NCBI GenBank assembly: GCA_046727575.1
Contig: JBKPCV010000088.1
Location: forward strand, 1 to 5,406
Source: DASPTH01 sp046727575
GTDB lineage: Bacteria > Actinomycetota > Acidimicrobiia > IMCC26256 > DASPTH01
Length of the DNA stretch: 5,406 nucleotides
Reading direction: 5' to 3'
Below, one piece after another: positions 1 through 5,406 of the stretch. Numbering within the stretch: the first letter of the stretch is position 1; the number at the start of each line of letters is the position of its first letter. Below the pieces are notes generated by a model. It made no database searches and had not been told where the DNA came from. It saw only the letters and a program-made list of their open reading frames with translations. The position numbers were made by a program, and so were the translations under genes.

Positions 1-1011
1 GACGATCTGTGCGACATGGGCTCGGAAGAGCGCAGGCTCGTACACGAGGAGCGCGAAGACGAGCGCGGCCCATGAGACGAGTACCGCGACGAGGACGCCC
101 ACACGCGGCATGCGGTGCTCGCGCGCCGCGAGCGGCGGGTCGTGACGGCGTTTCCGTGCTTGCGTCCGCGCAACCAGTGCGGTGACGAGCGCCAGGCCGA
201 GTGCGACCACGACGAGCGGGTCGCGCTCCCACAGCGTCGTGATGACCGTCCACGCCGCGTCGGGACGCGAGTACAAGCGCCTCGCATCGTTGTGGTACGT
301 GAACGACTGCTCCCAGACGCTACCGATTCCCCAGACGGCTGCGGTCGCCAAGTACACGCCGATCGACACCGCGGCCGCGAGCGCGGCGTCGATGATCCGC
401 CGCCGCACCAACAGCAGCACGACGCCCGCGGTCAGCGCGGCGGGCACGGAAGTCGCCTTGATCGACACCGCCGCGCCGCCCGCCAGGCCCACCCAGACCG
501 CGTCCCCCAGCCGCGGCTCGACGTGGTCGAGTGTCCGCAGCGCGAGCGCGATCGCGAGGACGGACAGTGCCATCGACGGACCGTCGGCGTTCACCGGACC
601 GGTCACCCAGAGGACCGACCCGCTGGTGGTCACGAGTCCGGCCGCGAGCAAGGCGTGACCGCGCGTCGTGACACGCCGGGCGCACGAATAGATCGCGATC
701 GTCAGCAGCACACCCGATGCCAGGCTGAGCAGGCGCGGCGCGTCGAGCGTGCGGAAGCCGAGGAGATCCGCGAGCCAGACGAGTGGGAGGAACACCGGCC
801 CCTGGCTCGAGAAGACGTCGCGGAACGGGACGTCGCCGCGACGCATCGCCAGTGCCGACGCGCCGTACACGCCGTCGTCGAAGACCAGCGATCGGGACGC
901 GAACAGGGCCGGAAGGCGGAGGAGGACGGCGACGGTGCCGACGACCATCGCGTCGATGCGCCATTGACGATCAGTCGCGCGCTGCGTCCCTGGTGTCGCG
1001 GCGGCCACCAT
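1..1011 (-). CDS. Polytopic membrane protein, probable GT-C/family 39-like glycosyltransferase (3' part outside window)
   Basis: Reading the minus strand from ATG at 1011 gives 337 uninterrupted codons to the window edge, so the C-terminus is missing. The protein is strongly hydrophobic. Likely membrane segments lie near residues 21-39, 97-109, 119-136, 147-158, 172-202, 208-228, 266-281 and 303-323. After the first helix comes an extracytoplasmic-type loop with FDDGVYGASALAMRRGD (residues 44-60), then PFRDVFSSQGPVFLPL. A DD/DE pair after TM1 followed by G-x-x-PFRD is typical of GT-C enzymes of the PMT/ArnT-like family 39, which move sugars from polyprenyl-phosphate donors to acceptors outside the membrane; the acidic pair would hold the catalytic Asp. 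LDAPRLLSL (89-97) and a lysine in GGAAVSIKATS (178-188) also fit. Donor and acceptor cannot be told. An in-frame ATG at 1053 would add 14 residues that look unlike a membrane-protein N-terminus, so 1011 is preferred. Neither start has a clear Shine-Dalgarno. It is divergent from pyrG. That it is a real gene is nearly certain; the enzyme class is inferred. Confidence 0.82.
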   Translation of the reverse strand, partial: MVAAATPGTQRATDRQWRIDAMVVGTVAVLLRLPALFASRSLVFDDGVYGASALAMRRGDVPFRDVFSSQGPVFLPLVWLADLLGFRTLDAPRLLSLASGVLLTIAIYSCARRVTTRGHALLAAGLVTTSGSVLWVTGPVNADGPSMALSVLAIALALRTLDHVEPRLGDAVWVGLAGGAAVSIKATSVPAALTAGVVLLLVRRRIIDAALAAAVSIGVYLATAAVWGIGSVWEQSFTYHNDARRLYSRPDAAWTVITTLWERDPLVVVALGLALVTALVARTQARKRRHDPPLAAREHRMPRVGVLVAVLVSWAALVFALLVYEPALFRAHVAQIV

Positions 1012-1104
1012 CGGGTGGCACGGTAGCGGTACGCCAATGTCGTCGGACCGCATGGTACGGTCGCCGACGGCCGTTTTCGCGTCGTCGCAAGGAGCGCAGG
1101 AGCG
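1012..1104. promoter_or_regulatory. Divergent intergenic region between membrane glycosyltransferase and pyrG
   Basis: This gap must hold the starts of two outward transcripts. On the plus strand the best -10-like hexamer is TACGGT (1056-1061), which would give a leader of roughly 35-40 bases before pyrG. On the minus strand TACCAT (1057-1052) overlaps it back to back, and TACCGT (1025-1020) lies 8 bases before the ATG at 1011, a spacing compatible with a leaderless message. None has a recognisable TTGACA-like -35 at 16-18 bases, so these are suggestions. I see no terminator, attenuator or riboswitch fold, and no initial pyrimidine run of the kind used for CTP-sensing control of pyrG in Firmicutes. 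Confidence 0.35.
1089..1094 (+). promoter_or_regulatory. Shine-Dalgarno of pyrG supporting a TTG start
   Basis: AAGGAG lies 10 bases before the TTG at 1105. A second AGGAG (1098-1102) is only 2 bases from the codon and too close to serve it. No ATG or GTG near here gives the family-typical N-terminus, so this site together with the conserved MAKHIFVTGGVASSLGKG opening decides the TTG start. Confidence 0.75.
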
Positions 1105-2781
1105 TTGGCGAAGCACATCTTCGTGACCGGTGGAGTGGCGTCCAGCCTGGGGAAGGGCCTCACCTCCTCGTCGCTCGGGCGGTTGCTCAAGGCCCGCGGT
1201 CTCCGGGTCACGATGCAGAAGCTCGACCCGTACATCAACGTCGACCCCGGCACCATGAACCCGTTCCAGCACGGCGAGGTGTTCGTGACGGACGACGGGG
1301 GCGAGACCGACCTCGACCTCGGTCACTACGAACGCTTCGTGGACGTCGCGCTCAGCCGTCGCTCGAACGCAACCACCGGCTCGATCTACCAGGACGTGCT
1401 GGCCAAGGAGCGGCGTGGCGACTACCTGGGCCAGACGGTGCAGGTGATCCCGCACATCACGAACGAGATCAAGCAGCGCATCCGGGCGCTCGCCGCCGAC
1501 GAGGACGTCGACGTCGTGATCACCGAGATCGGCGGCACCGTCGGCGACATCGAGATCCTCCCGTTCCTCGAGGCCATCCGGCAGTTCCGCAAGGACGTCG
1601 GCCGCGACAACGTCTTCTACGTCCACGTGACGCTCGTGCCGTACATCGCACCGGCGGGCGAGCAGAAGACCAAGCTCACCCAGCACTCGGTGACCGAGCT
1701 GCGCGGCCGGGGTATCCAGCCCGACGCCATCGTGTGCCGCTCCGACCGGCCCATCCCGACCCATCTCAAGGAGAAGATCTCGCTCCTGTGCGACGTGCCG
1801 GAGGAGGGCATCGTGTCGTGCGTCGACGCACCGACGCTCTACGAGATCCCCGTCGTCCTGCACGAGGAGGGCCTCGACCACTACATCTGCCGGGTCCTGC
1901 ACCTCGCCGAGCACGAGCCCGATCTCGACGACTGGCGTCAGCTGGTCGCGAGGGTCGAAGCCGCGCGCGAGCCGGTGCGCATCGGTCTGGTCGGCAAGTA
2001 CGTCAACCTTCCCGATGCGTACTTGTCGGTGGTGGAGGCACTGCGGCATGGGGGCTTCGACTGCGGGGCCCAGGTGGAGATCGACTGGATCGCGTCCGAC
2101 GACACCGAGGGTCTCCTGGCGGAGGGCCGCCTCGCTGGCGTCGACGGCATCGTGATTCCCGGCGGGTTCGGCATCCGCGGCATCGAGGGCAAGCTCGCCG
2201 CCGCCGGCTACGCGCGCGAGCACGGGATCCCCTTCCTCGGGCTGTGTCTCGGTCTCCACTGTGCGGTCATCGAGTTCGCGCGGGATGTCTGCGGCCTCGC
2301 CGGCGCCAACTCGAGCGAGTTCGAGCCGCACAGCCCGCACCCGGTGATCGACCTCATGGACGAGCAGCGTGAGGTCGTCGACAAGGGCGGCACGATGCGG
2401 CTCGGGACGTACCCGGCGAAGCTCGTTCCCGGCTCGGTCGTGCAGCGGGCGTACGGCGCCGAGCTCGTCTACGAGCGCCACCGCCACCGGTACGAGCTCA
2501 ACAACCGCTACCGCGCCAGGCTCGAAGCCGGTGGCATGCGGTGCTCGGGCACCTCGCCCGACGATCGGCTCGTCGAGTTCATCGAGCTGCCCGACCATCC
2601 GTTCTTCGTCGGCACTCAGGCCCATCCCGAGTTCAAGAGCCGGCCCGATCGGCCGCATCCGCTGTTCGCGGCGTTCATCCGCGCTGCGAGGGAGCGGGCG
2701 GAGGGCCGGTCGCCGCGGCTGCCGATCGTCGTGGACGCTCCCGACGCGCTGGAGGTCGGGGACCCCGCGGCCGCGGTGTGA
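1105..2781 (+). CDS. pyrG: CTP synthase (glutamine-hydrolysing)
   Basis: CTP synthase makes CTP from UTP, ATP and glutamine, the last step of de novo cytidine nucleotide synthesis in the cytoplasm; it works as a tetramer. The 558-residue product has both family domains. The N-terminal synthetase domain (about 1-266) carries the phosphate loop GGVASSLGKG (9-18), the Mg-binding region ETDLDLGHYERF (67-78) and ITEIGGTVGDIE (139-150). The C-terminal class I glutamine amidotransferase domain (about 290-530) carries the oxyanion segment GGFGIRG (353-359), nucleophile Cys381 in GLCLGLH, and the His507/Glu509 pair in AHPEF. Length is slightly above the usual 530-550 because of a roughly 28-residue tail after FAAFIRAA. 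The start is TTG, backed by AAGGAG at 1089 and by the conserved N-terminus. The stop overlaps the start of the Nudix gene (GTGA), suggesting translational coupling. From memory, M. tuberculosis has the same order (Rv1699-Rv1701). Confidence 0.98.
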   Translation: MAKHIFVTGGVASSLGKGLTSSSLGRLLKARGLRVTMQKLDPYINVDPGTMNPFQHGEVFVTDDGGETDLDLGHYERFVDVALSRRSNATTGSIYQDVLAKERRGDYLGQTVQVIPHITNEIKQRIRALAADEDVDVVITEIGGTVGDIEILPFLEAIRQFRKDVGRDNVFYVHVTLVPYIAPAGEQKTKLTQHSVTELRGRGIQPDAIVCRSDRPIPTHLKEKISLLCDVPEEGIVSCVDAPTLYEIPVVLHEEGLDHYICRVLHLAEHEPDLDDWRQLVARVEAAREPVRIGLVGKYVNLPDAYLSVVEALRHGGFDCGAQVEIDWIASDDTEGLLAEGRLAGVDGIVIPGGFGIRGIEGKLAAAGYAREHGIPFLGLCLGLHCAVIEFARDVCGLAGANSSEFEPHSPHPVIDLMDEQREVVDKGGTMRLGTYPAKLVPGSVVQRAYGAELVYERHRHRYELNNRYRARLEAGGMRCSGTSPDDRLVEFIELPDHPFFVGTQAHPEFKSRPDRPHPLFAAFIRAARERAEGRSPRLPIVVDAPDALEVGDPAAAV

Positions 2782-3338
2782 CCGAGTCCACCGACAACGC
2801 CGGTTTCCGCGTCGTCGACACCACGACGGTGTGCGAGGCGGGGTTCCTCGTCCTCGAGCGGCGCCGCGTCGTCGGGCCCGACGGAGGCGAGTTCGACCGT
2901 CACATCGTGCGTCACCCGGGTGCGGTCGTGGTGGTGCCGGTCGACGACGCCGGCAACGCGCTGATGGTACGCCAGTACCGCGTCGCGGCCGGCCGGGCGC
3001 TCCTCGAAGTGCCAGCAGGCAAGCGTGACGTGCCCGGTGAGCCACCCGAGGTCACCGCGGCGCGTGAGCTCGAGGAGGAGATCGGCCGCCGCGCCGGCCA
3101 CGTCCGTGCGCTCGGTGGGTTCTTCAACTCGCCGGGTTTCACCGACGAGTACTCCTATTTGTTCCTCGCGACCGACCTCGAGGAGACCGAGCGCGCCGCG
3201 GTGAGCGCGGAAGAAGCACAGATGACCATCGAGCCGGTTGCGCTCACCCGGGTCGACGAGCTCATCAGCGGCGGCGAGATCGTCGACGCGAAGAGCATCA
3301 TCGGCCTGCTCGTCGCCCGCCAGCAACTCATGTCGTAG
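2778..3338 (+). CDS. Nudix hydrolase, ADP-ribose pyrophosphatase type
   Basis: Predicted to cleave ADP-ribose to AMP and ribose 5-phosphate in the cytoplasm, clearing a reactive NAD breakdown product. The 186-residue protein has an N-terminal beta-sheet region, where IVRHPGAVVVVPV and MVRQYR are typical of ADPRases. The Nudix box runs from Gly81 (AGKRDVPGEPPE) through Glu88 to RELEEEIG (96-103), with Glu97, Glu100 and Glu101 as metal ligands. The first spacing is GX6E rather than GX5E, which I also recall in M. tuberculosis Rv1700. A proline about 15 residues past the box, in NSPGFTDE (117-124), is the recognised mark of ADP-ribose-specific members. The GTG at 2778 overlaps the pyrG stop by 4 bases. 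There is no good Shine-Dalgarno at normal distance (a GGAGG at 2751 is too far), so re-initiation after pyrG is likely. Substrate is inferred, and other nucleoside diphosphate sugars are possible. Confidence 0.93.
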   Translation: MTESTDNAGFRVVDTTTVCEAGFLVLERRRVVGPDGGEFDRHIVRHPGAVVVVPVDDAGNALMVRQYRVAAGRALLEVPAGKRDVPGEPPEVTAARELEEEIGRRAGHVRALGGFFNSPGFTDEYSYLFLATDLEETERAAVSAEEAQMTIEPVALTRVDELISGGEIVDAKSIIGLLVARQQLMS

Positions 3339-3343
3339 CGCGC

Positions 3344-4312
3344 ATGGCCACCACGACGCGGGAGCAACCCGACGCGCTGGCGGAATCGCTGATCGAGTAC
3401 GAGACGTGGCTGCGCGTCGAGCGCGGTCTTGCACCGAACTCGCTCAGCGCGTACCGCGGTGATCTCCGTCGCTATGCCGAGTTCCTCCGCGCCCGCGGCG
3501 AGACCGACCCGGCCGCACTCAGCGAAGGAGTGGTGGCGGCCTATGTCGACGAGTTACGCAACGCACGAGACGACGACGGCAACCTGCGCTACGCGCCATC
3601 GTCGATCGCTCGGGCGCTCGCCGCAGTCCGCTCGTTCCACCGGTTCTGCGTCGACGAAGGCCTCGTGCGCTCGGACCCGAGCGAGGACATCGGCGCACCG
3701 CGGGTTCCCCAGGGAATTCCCAAGGCACTGACCGAGGCCGAAGTGGAAGCGCTGCTGGGGGCCGTGCCCGGCAACGATGCCCGCGCGCAGCGCGATCGTG
3801 CGCTCCTCGAGACGCTGTACGCGGGTGGCCTCCGGATCAGCGAGCTGGTCGGCCTCGACCTCGGTGACCTGTCGTTGCGCGACGGCATCGTGCGGGTGCT
3901 CGGCAAGGGGAGCAAGGAACGCGTCGTCCCGCTGGGACGCACCGCCCGGGCGGCGTTGTCGGGATATCTCGAACGGGGGCGCCCAGCGCTCGAACACAGC
4001 ACAGGCGGCACGGCGAGGCGGGCAGCGACGCCGGCCGTGTTCCTCAACGCCCGGGGTGGGCGCCTCACGCGGCAGGGCGCCTGGCTGATCGTCCGTGCTG
4101 CGGGCGAACGCGCCGGCCTGGGCGGCCGGCTGTTCCCGCACGTGCTCCGGCACTCCTGTGCGACGCACATGCTCGACCGCGGGGCCGACATCCGGGTCGT
4201 GCAGGAGCTCCTCGGCCATGCAAGCCTGTCGACCACCCAGGTCTACACGCGGGTCTCACCCGAGCGCCTACGGGCCGTCTACAACCTCGCCCACCCCCGC
4301 GCGCGCCGCTGA
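3344..4312 (+). CDS. xerD: Site-specific tyrosine recombinase XerD
   Basis: XerD acts with XerC at the chromosomal dif site to resolve dimers before cell division. The 322-residue protein has an N-terminal SAM-like core-binding domain (about 13-108: IEYETWLRVERGLAPNSLSAY, then a helix pair ending FHRFCVDEGL) and a C-terminal catalytic domain (about 127-312). All active-site residues are present: Arg164 in GLRISEL, Lys188 in GKGSKER, His266 and Arg269 in PHVLRH, His292 in LLGHASLSTTQ, and nucleophile Tyr301 in VYTRV. A stretch of about 15 residues (217-231, HSTGGTARRAATPA region) lengthens the loop before VFLNARGGRLT compared with E. coli XerD (298 residues). ATG lies 5 bases after the Nudix stop with no clear Shine-Dalgarno, in line with an operon. 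XerC and XerD are close paralogues, so the D assignment rests partly on gene order (pyrG-Nudix-xerD). It is not a phage integrase: no att sites or phage genes surround it. Confidence 0.93.
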   Translation: MATTTREQPDALAESLIEYETWLRVERGLAPNSLSAYRGDLRRYAEFLRARGETDPAALSEGVVAAYVDELRNARDDDGNLRYAPSSIARALAAVRSFHRFCVDEGLVRSDPSEDIGAPRVPQGIPKALTEAEVEALLGAVPGNDARAQRDRALLETLYAGGLRISELVGLDLGDLSLRDGIVRVLGKGSKERVVPLGRTARAALSGYLERGRPALEHSTGGTARRAATPAVFLNARGGRLTRQGAWLIVRAAGERAGLGGRLFPHVLRHSCATHMLDRGADIRVVQELLGHASLSTTQVYTRVSPERLRAVYNLAHPRARR

Positions 4313-4325
4313 GAGCCCCCCTGCC

Positions 4326-4335
4326 CCTGGCCAGG
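4326..4335. repeat. 10-bp perfect palindrome CCTGGCCAGG
   Basis: A perfect inverted repeat with no spacer sits in the short gap after xerD, between the expected -35 and the TACAAT -10 of the zinc-finger gene. It spans about -33 to -24 relative to the predicted start. It could be an operator, but a 10-bp GC-rich palindrome can arise by chance at this base composition. It is too short, and lacks the T-run, to be a terminator. Confidence 0.3.
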
Positions 4336-4345
4336 ATCGCAGAAG

Positions 4346-4351
4346 TACAAT
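4346..4351 (+). promoter_or_regulatory. -10 element of a probable leaderless promoter for the TraR/DksA gene
   Basis: TACAAT differs from the consensus TATAAT at one base and is rare in DNA this GC-rich. Seven bases separate it from the ATG at 4359, so transcription would start at or within a base of the initiation codon. That is the arrangement of leaderless mRNAs, common in actinobacteria. No Shine-Dalgarno precedes the ATG (GATCGCAGAAG lies further up and would be within or before the -10). A -35 is not evident at 17 bases (GCCCCT, 4323-4328). Confidence 0.65.
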
Positions 4352-4358
4352 CGGCGCC

Positions 4359-4697
4359 ATGGCCGACACGACCCACGCGGTGCTGCGCGATCAGCTCCAA
4401 GAAGAGCGCGATCGCCTGCGTGACCAGCTCGAACGGCTGGGGCACGGTACCGGCGCGCGGCTCGACTTCGACGAGAACTTCGCCGACTCCGGCCAGGTCA
4501 CCGCGGAGCGTGGTGAAGTGGACGCGCTCGCGGGCAAGCTCGGCGCGACCCTGAACGAGATCGAGGACGCGCTCGCGAAGTTCGACGCGGGGACCTACGG
4601 CGAGTGCGAGAGCTGCCATCAGCGCATCGCCGACGCGCGGCTCGAGGCGATGCCGGCGGCACGCCTCTGCATCAACTGCGCATCCCAGCGCCGCTGA
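4359..4697 (+). CDS. TraR/DksA family C4 zinc-finger protein
   Basis: A 112-residue protein with the architecture of TraR/DksA proteins, which bind RNA polymerase in its secondary channel and change promoter kinetics. Residues 5-28 form a charged amphipathic helix and 48-78 a second one, giving a short antiparallel coiled coil. The tip between them (about 33-47) holds DFDENFADSGQ, with acidic residues where DksA carries its functional aspartates. The C-terminal zinc finger is CX2C-X17-CX2C with Cys83, Cys86, Cys104 and Cys107, the canonical spacing. It is shorter than E. coli DksA (151 residues), as many actinobacterial members are. The start at 4359 is chosen because the family N-terminus begins there and TACAAT sits at leaderless distance; the reading frame stays open further upstream only inside xerD. 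Its stop is 10 bases before the M50 gene, so the two may share a transcript. Polymerase binding and ppGpp dependence are inferred, not shown. Confidence 0.9.
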   Translation: MADTTHAVLRDQLQEERDRLRDQLERLGHGTGARLDFDENFADSGQVTAERGEVDALAGKLGATLNEIEDALAKFDAGTYGECESCHQRIADARLEAMPAARLCINCASQRR

Positions 4698-4707
4698 GCT
4701 CGCTTGC

Positions 4708-5358
4708 GTGAACACCGACCTCCAGCAGGCGGTCGTCTTCTTCGGCTGCCTCATCGTCGCAGTGATCTTCCACGAGGTGAGCCACGGTGTGGTGGCGTCG
4801 TGGTTCGGTGACGACACCGCCAAGCGCGCCGGGAGGCTGACGCTCAACCCGATCCCGCACATCGACCCGGTCGGCTCGATCGTGATGCCGGCGATGGGCG
4901 CCCTGCTCGGCGTGCCGGTGCTGGCGTGGGCGAAGCCCGTCCCGGTGAACCCGGCGCGCATGCGCGATCCACGCCGCGACATGCTCTTCGTGAGCCTCGC
5001 CGGGCCAACCACGAACTTCCTGCTCATGGGCGTCTCGGCGGTCGCGGCCAAGGCTTTGTGGGACCCCGCGAGCGTCGGAGGAATCCTGACCTTCGACCGC
5101 CTGCCGCTCGGCATCCAGGTGCTCTTCTCGTTCGCGCTGGTGAACCTGTTTCTCGGGATCTTCAATCTCGTTCCCATCCCGCCGCTCGATGGATCCGAGC
5201 TCGTCGCGCGGATCCTGCCGAAGGAGTGGCTGCCCGCGTGGTACCGGTTCCAGCCCTACGGGTTTCTCGTGCTGTTCATCCTCGTGTTCACAACCGGCTT
5301 CGCCGGCCGGATCCTGTCTCCCTTCGCCGATCAGCTCGTGCGCTTCGTGTTCGGATGA
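4708..5358 (+). CDS. Site-2 protease family (M50) intramembrane metalloprotease
   Basis: A 216-residue membrane protein of the compact rhomboid-sized M50 group (YwhC-like). Members cleave substrates within the membrane using a zinc ion. The zinc site is complete: HEVSH (22-26) in the first helix gives His22, Glu23 and His26, and NLVPIPPLDG (153-162) in a later helix supplies Asp161. LTLNPIPHIDPVGS (44-57) and SLAGPTTNF (96-104) are also family-conserved. Likely membrane segments are near 7-29, 55-72, 93-115, 134-157 and 184-200. There is no PDZ domain, unlike RseP/RasP, so substrate recognition must differ and the target is unknown. The start is GTG at 4708, 10 bases after the zinc-finger stop, with no strong Shine-Dalgarno, suggesting coupling. 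Its stop overlaps the next start (ATGA). Confidence 0.93.
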   Translation: MNTDLQQAVVFFGCLIVAVIFHEVSHGVVASWFGDDTAKRAGRLTLNPIPHIDPVGSIVMPAMGALLGVPVLAWAKPVPVNPARMRDPRRDMLFVSLAGPTTNFLLMGVSAVAAKALWDPASVGGILTFDRLPLGIQVLFSFALVNLFLGIFNLVPIPPLDGSELVARILPKEWLPAWYRFQPYGFLVLFILVFTTGFAGRILSPFADQLVRFVFG

Positions 5359-5406
5359 AGCTCGCGCACCTGTCGGGACGCTTCGCGCGCGCGCTCTGGC
5401 CGTCGC
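5355..5406 (+). CDS. Start of an unidentified gene (truncated by window end)
   Basis: An ATG overlapping the M50 stop codon (ATGA, 5355-5358) opens a frame that stays open to the end: MKLAHLSGRFARALWPS, 17 codons. The 4-base overlap repeats the pyrG/Nudix arrangement and suggests co-translation with the M50 gene. The fragment is too short to identify. I have a faint recollection of similar N-termini on actinobacterial HD-domain proteins, but cannot support it from 17 residues. Confidence 0.6.
   Translation, partial: MKLAHLSGRFARALWPS

Noticed and set aside
115..1026. Plus-strand open frame opposite the membrane glycosyltransferase
   Set aside because: The product is Arg/Asp/His-rich and resembles no family, while the opposite strand encodes a coherent multi-helix membrane protein over the same bases.
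783..2372. Plus-strand 529-codon frame overlapping pyrG
   Set aside because: Arg-rich shadow in another frame of pyrG, with no recognisable motif.
2616..3434. Minus-strand 272-codon frame opposite pyrG end and the Nudix gene
   Set aside because: Antisense to a Nudix gene with an intact catalytic box. No upstream signal and no domain were seen.
3344..4312. Phage or genomic-island integrase rather than housekeeping XerD
   Set aside because: Gene order with pyrG and the Nudix gene is the chromosomal housekeeping arrangement. No tRNA, direct repeats, excisionase or phage genes are nearby, and composition matches the neighbours.
4313..4358. Rho-independent terminator or dif site after xerD
   Set aside because: The palindrome CCTGGCCAGG has no loop and no following T-run. 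No AT-rich 28-bp dif-like inverted repeat is present here or elsewhere in the window.
4065..5177. Long minus-strand open frame (370 codons) opposite xerD, the zinc-finger gene and the M50 gene
   Set aside because: It lies antisense to three well-supported genes with intact motifs. Its product is low-complexity and Arg/Ser/Gly-rich with no domain, as expected from third-position GC bias leaving mirror frames open.
1..5406. CRISPR array, toxin-antitoxin pair, defence island, transposon or RNA gene
   Set aside because: No regularly spaced repeats, terminal inverted repeats, transposase motifs, tRNA-like folds or rRNA segments were seen. All space is taken by ordinary genes with short gaps.

Overview
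The window is high-GC DNA with dense, short-spaced genes and GTG/TTG starts. It looks like chromosomal sequence from an actinobacterium. The order pyrG, ADP-ribose pyrophosphatase (Nudix), xerD matches, from memory, Rv1699-Rv1700-Rv1701 of Mycobacterium tuberculosis. I guess Acidimicrobiia or a relative, but no marker here fixes the class.

Layout. Positions 1-1011 (minus strand) hold the N-terminal 337 codons of a polytopic membrane protein. It resembles GT-C / family 39 glycosyltransferases and runs off the left edge. A divergent gap of about 93 bases (1012-1104) separates it from a plus-strand gene cluster: pyrG (CTP synthase, TTG start, 1105-2781), a Nudix ADP-ribose pyrophosphatase (2778-3338, overlapping pyrG by 4 bases) and xerD (tyrosine recombinase, 3344-4312). 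After 46 bases, which contain a strong TACAAT -10 element placed for a leaderless transcript, comes a TraR/DksA-type C4 zinc-finger protein (4359-4697). Ten bases later is an M50 site-2-protease-like membrane metalloprotease (4708-5358). A further gene starts inside the M50 stop codon (ATGA) at 5355 and leaves the window after 17 codons.

How they fit together. pyrG, the Nudix gene and xerD form a tight, probably co-transcribed unit of housekeeping functions: CTP synthesis, ADP-ribose hydrolysis and chromosome dimer resolution. They do not form one pathway. The zinc-finger gene appears to have its own promoter and probably leads a second transcript with the M50 gene and the truncated downstream gene.

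All complete genes have intact catalytic or metal-binding motifs. I see no mobile element, CRISPR array, RNA gene or pseudogene, and no convincing sign of an undescribed system. The points most worth a second look are the leaderless promoter with an adjacent 10-bp palindrome, the unassigned membrane glycosyltransferase, and the pairing of a DksA-like protein with an intramembrane protease.
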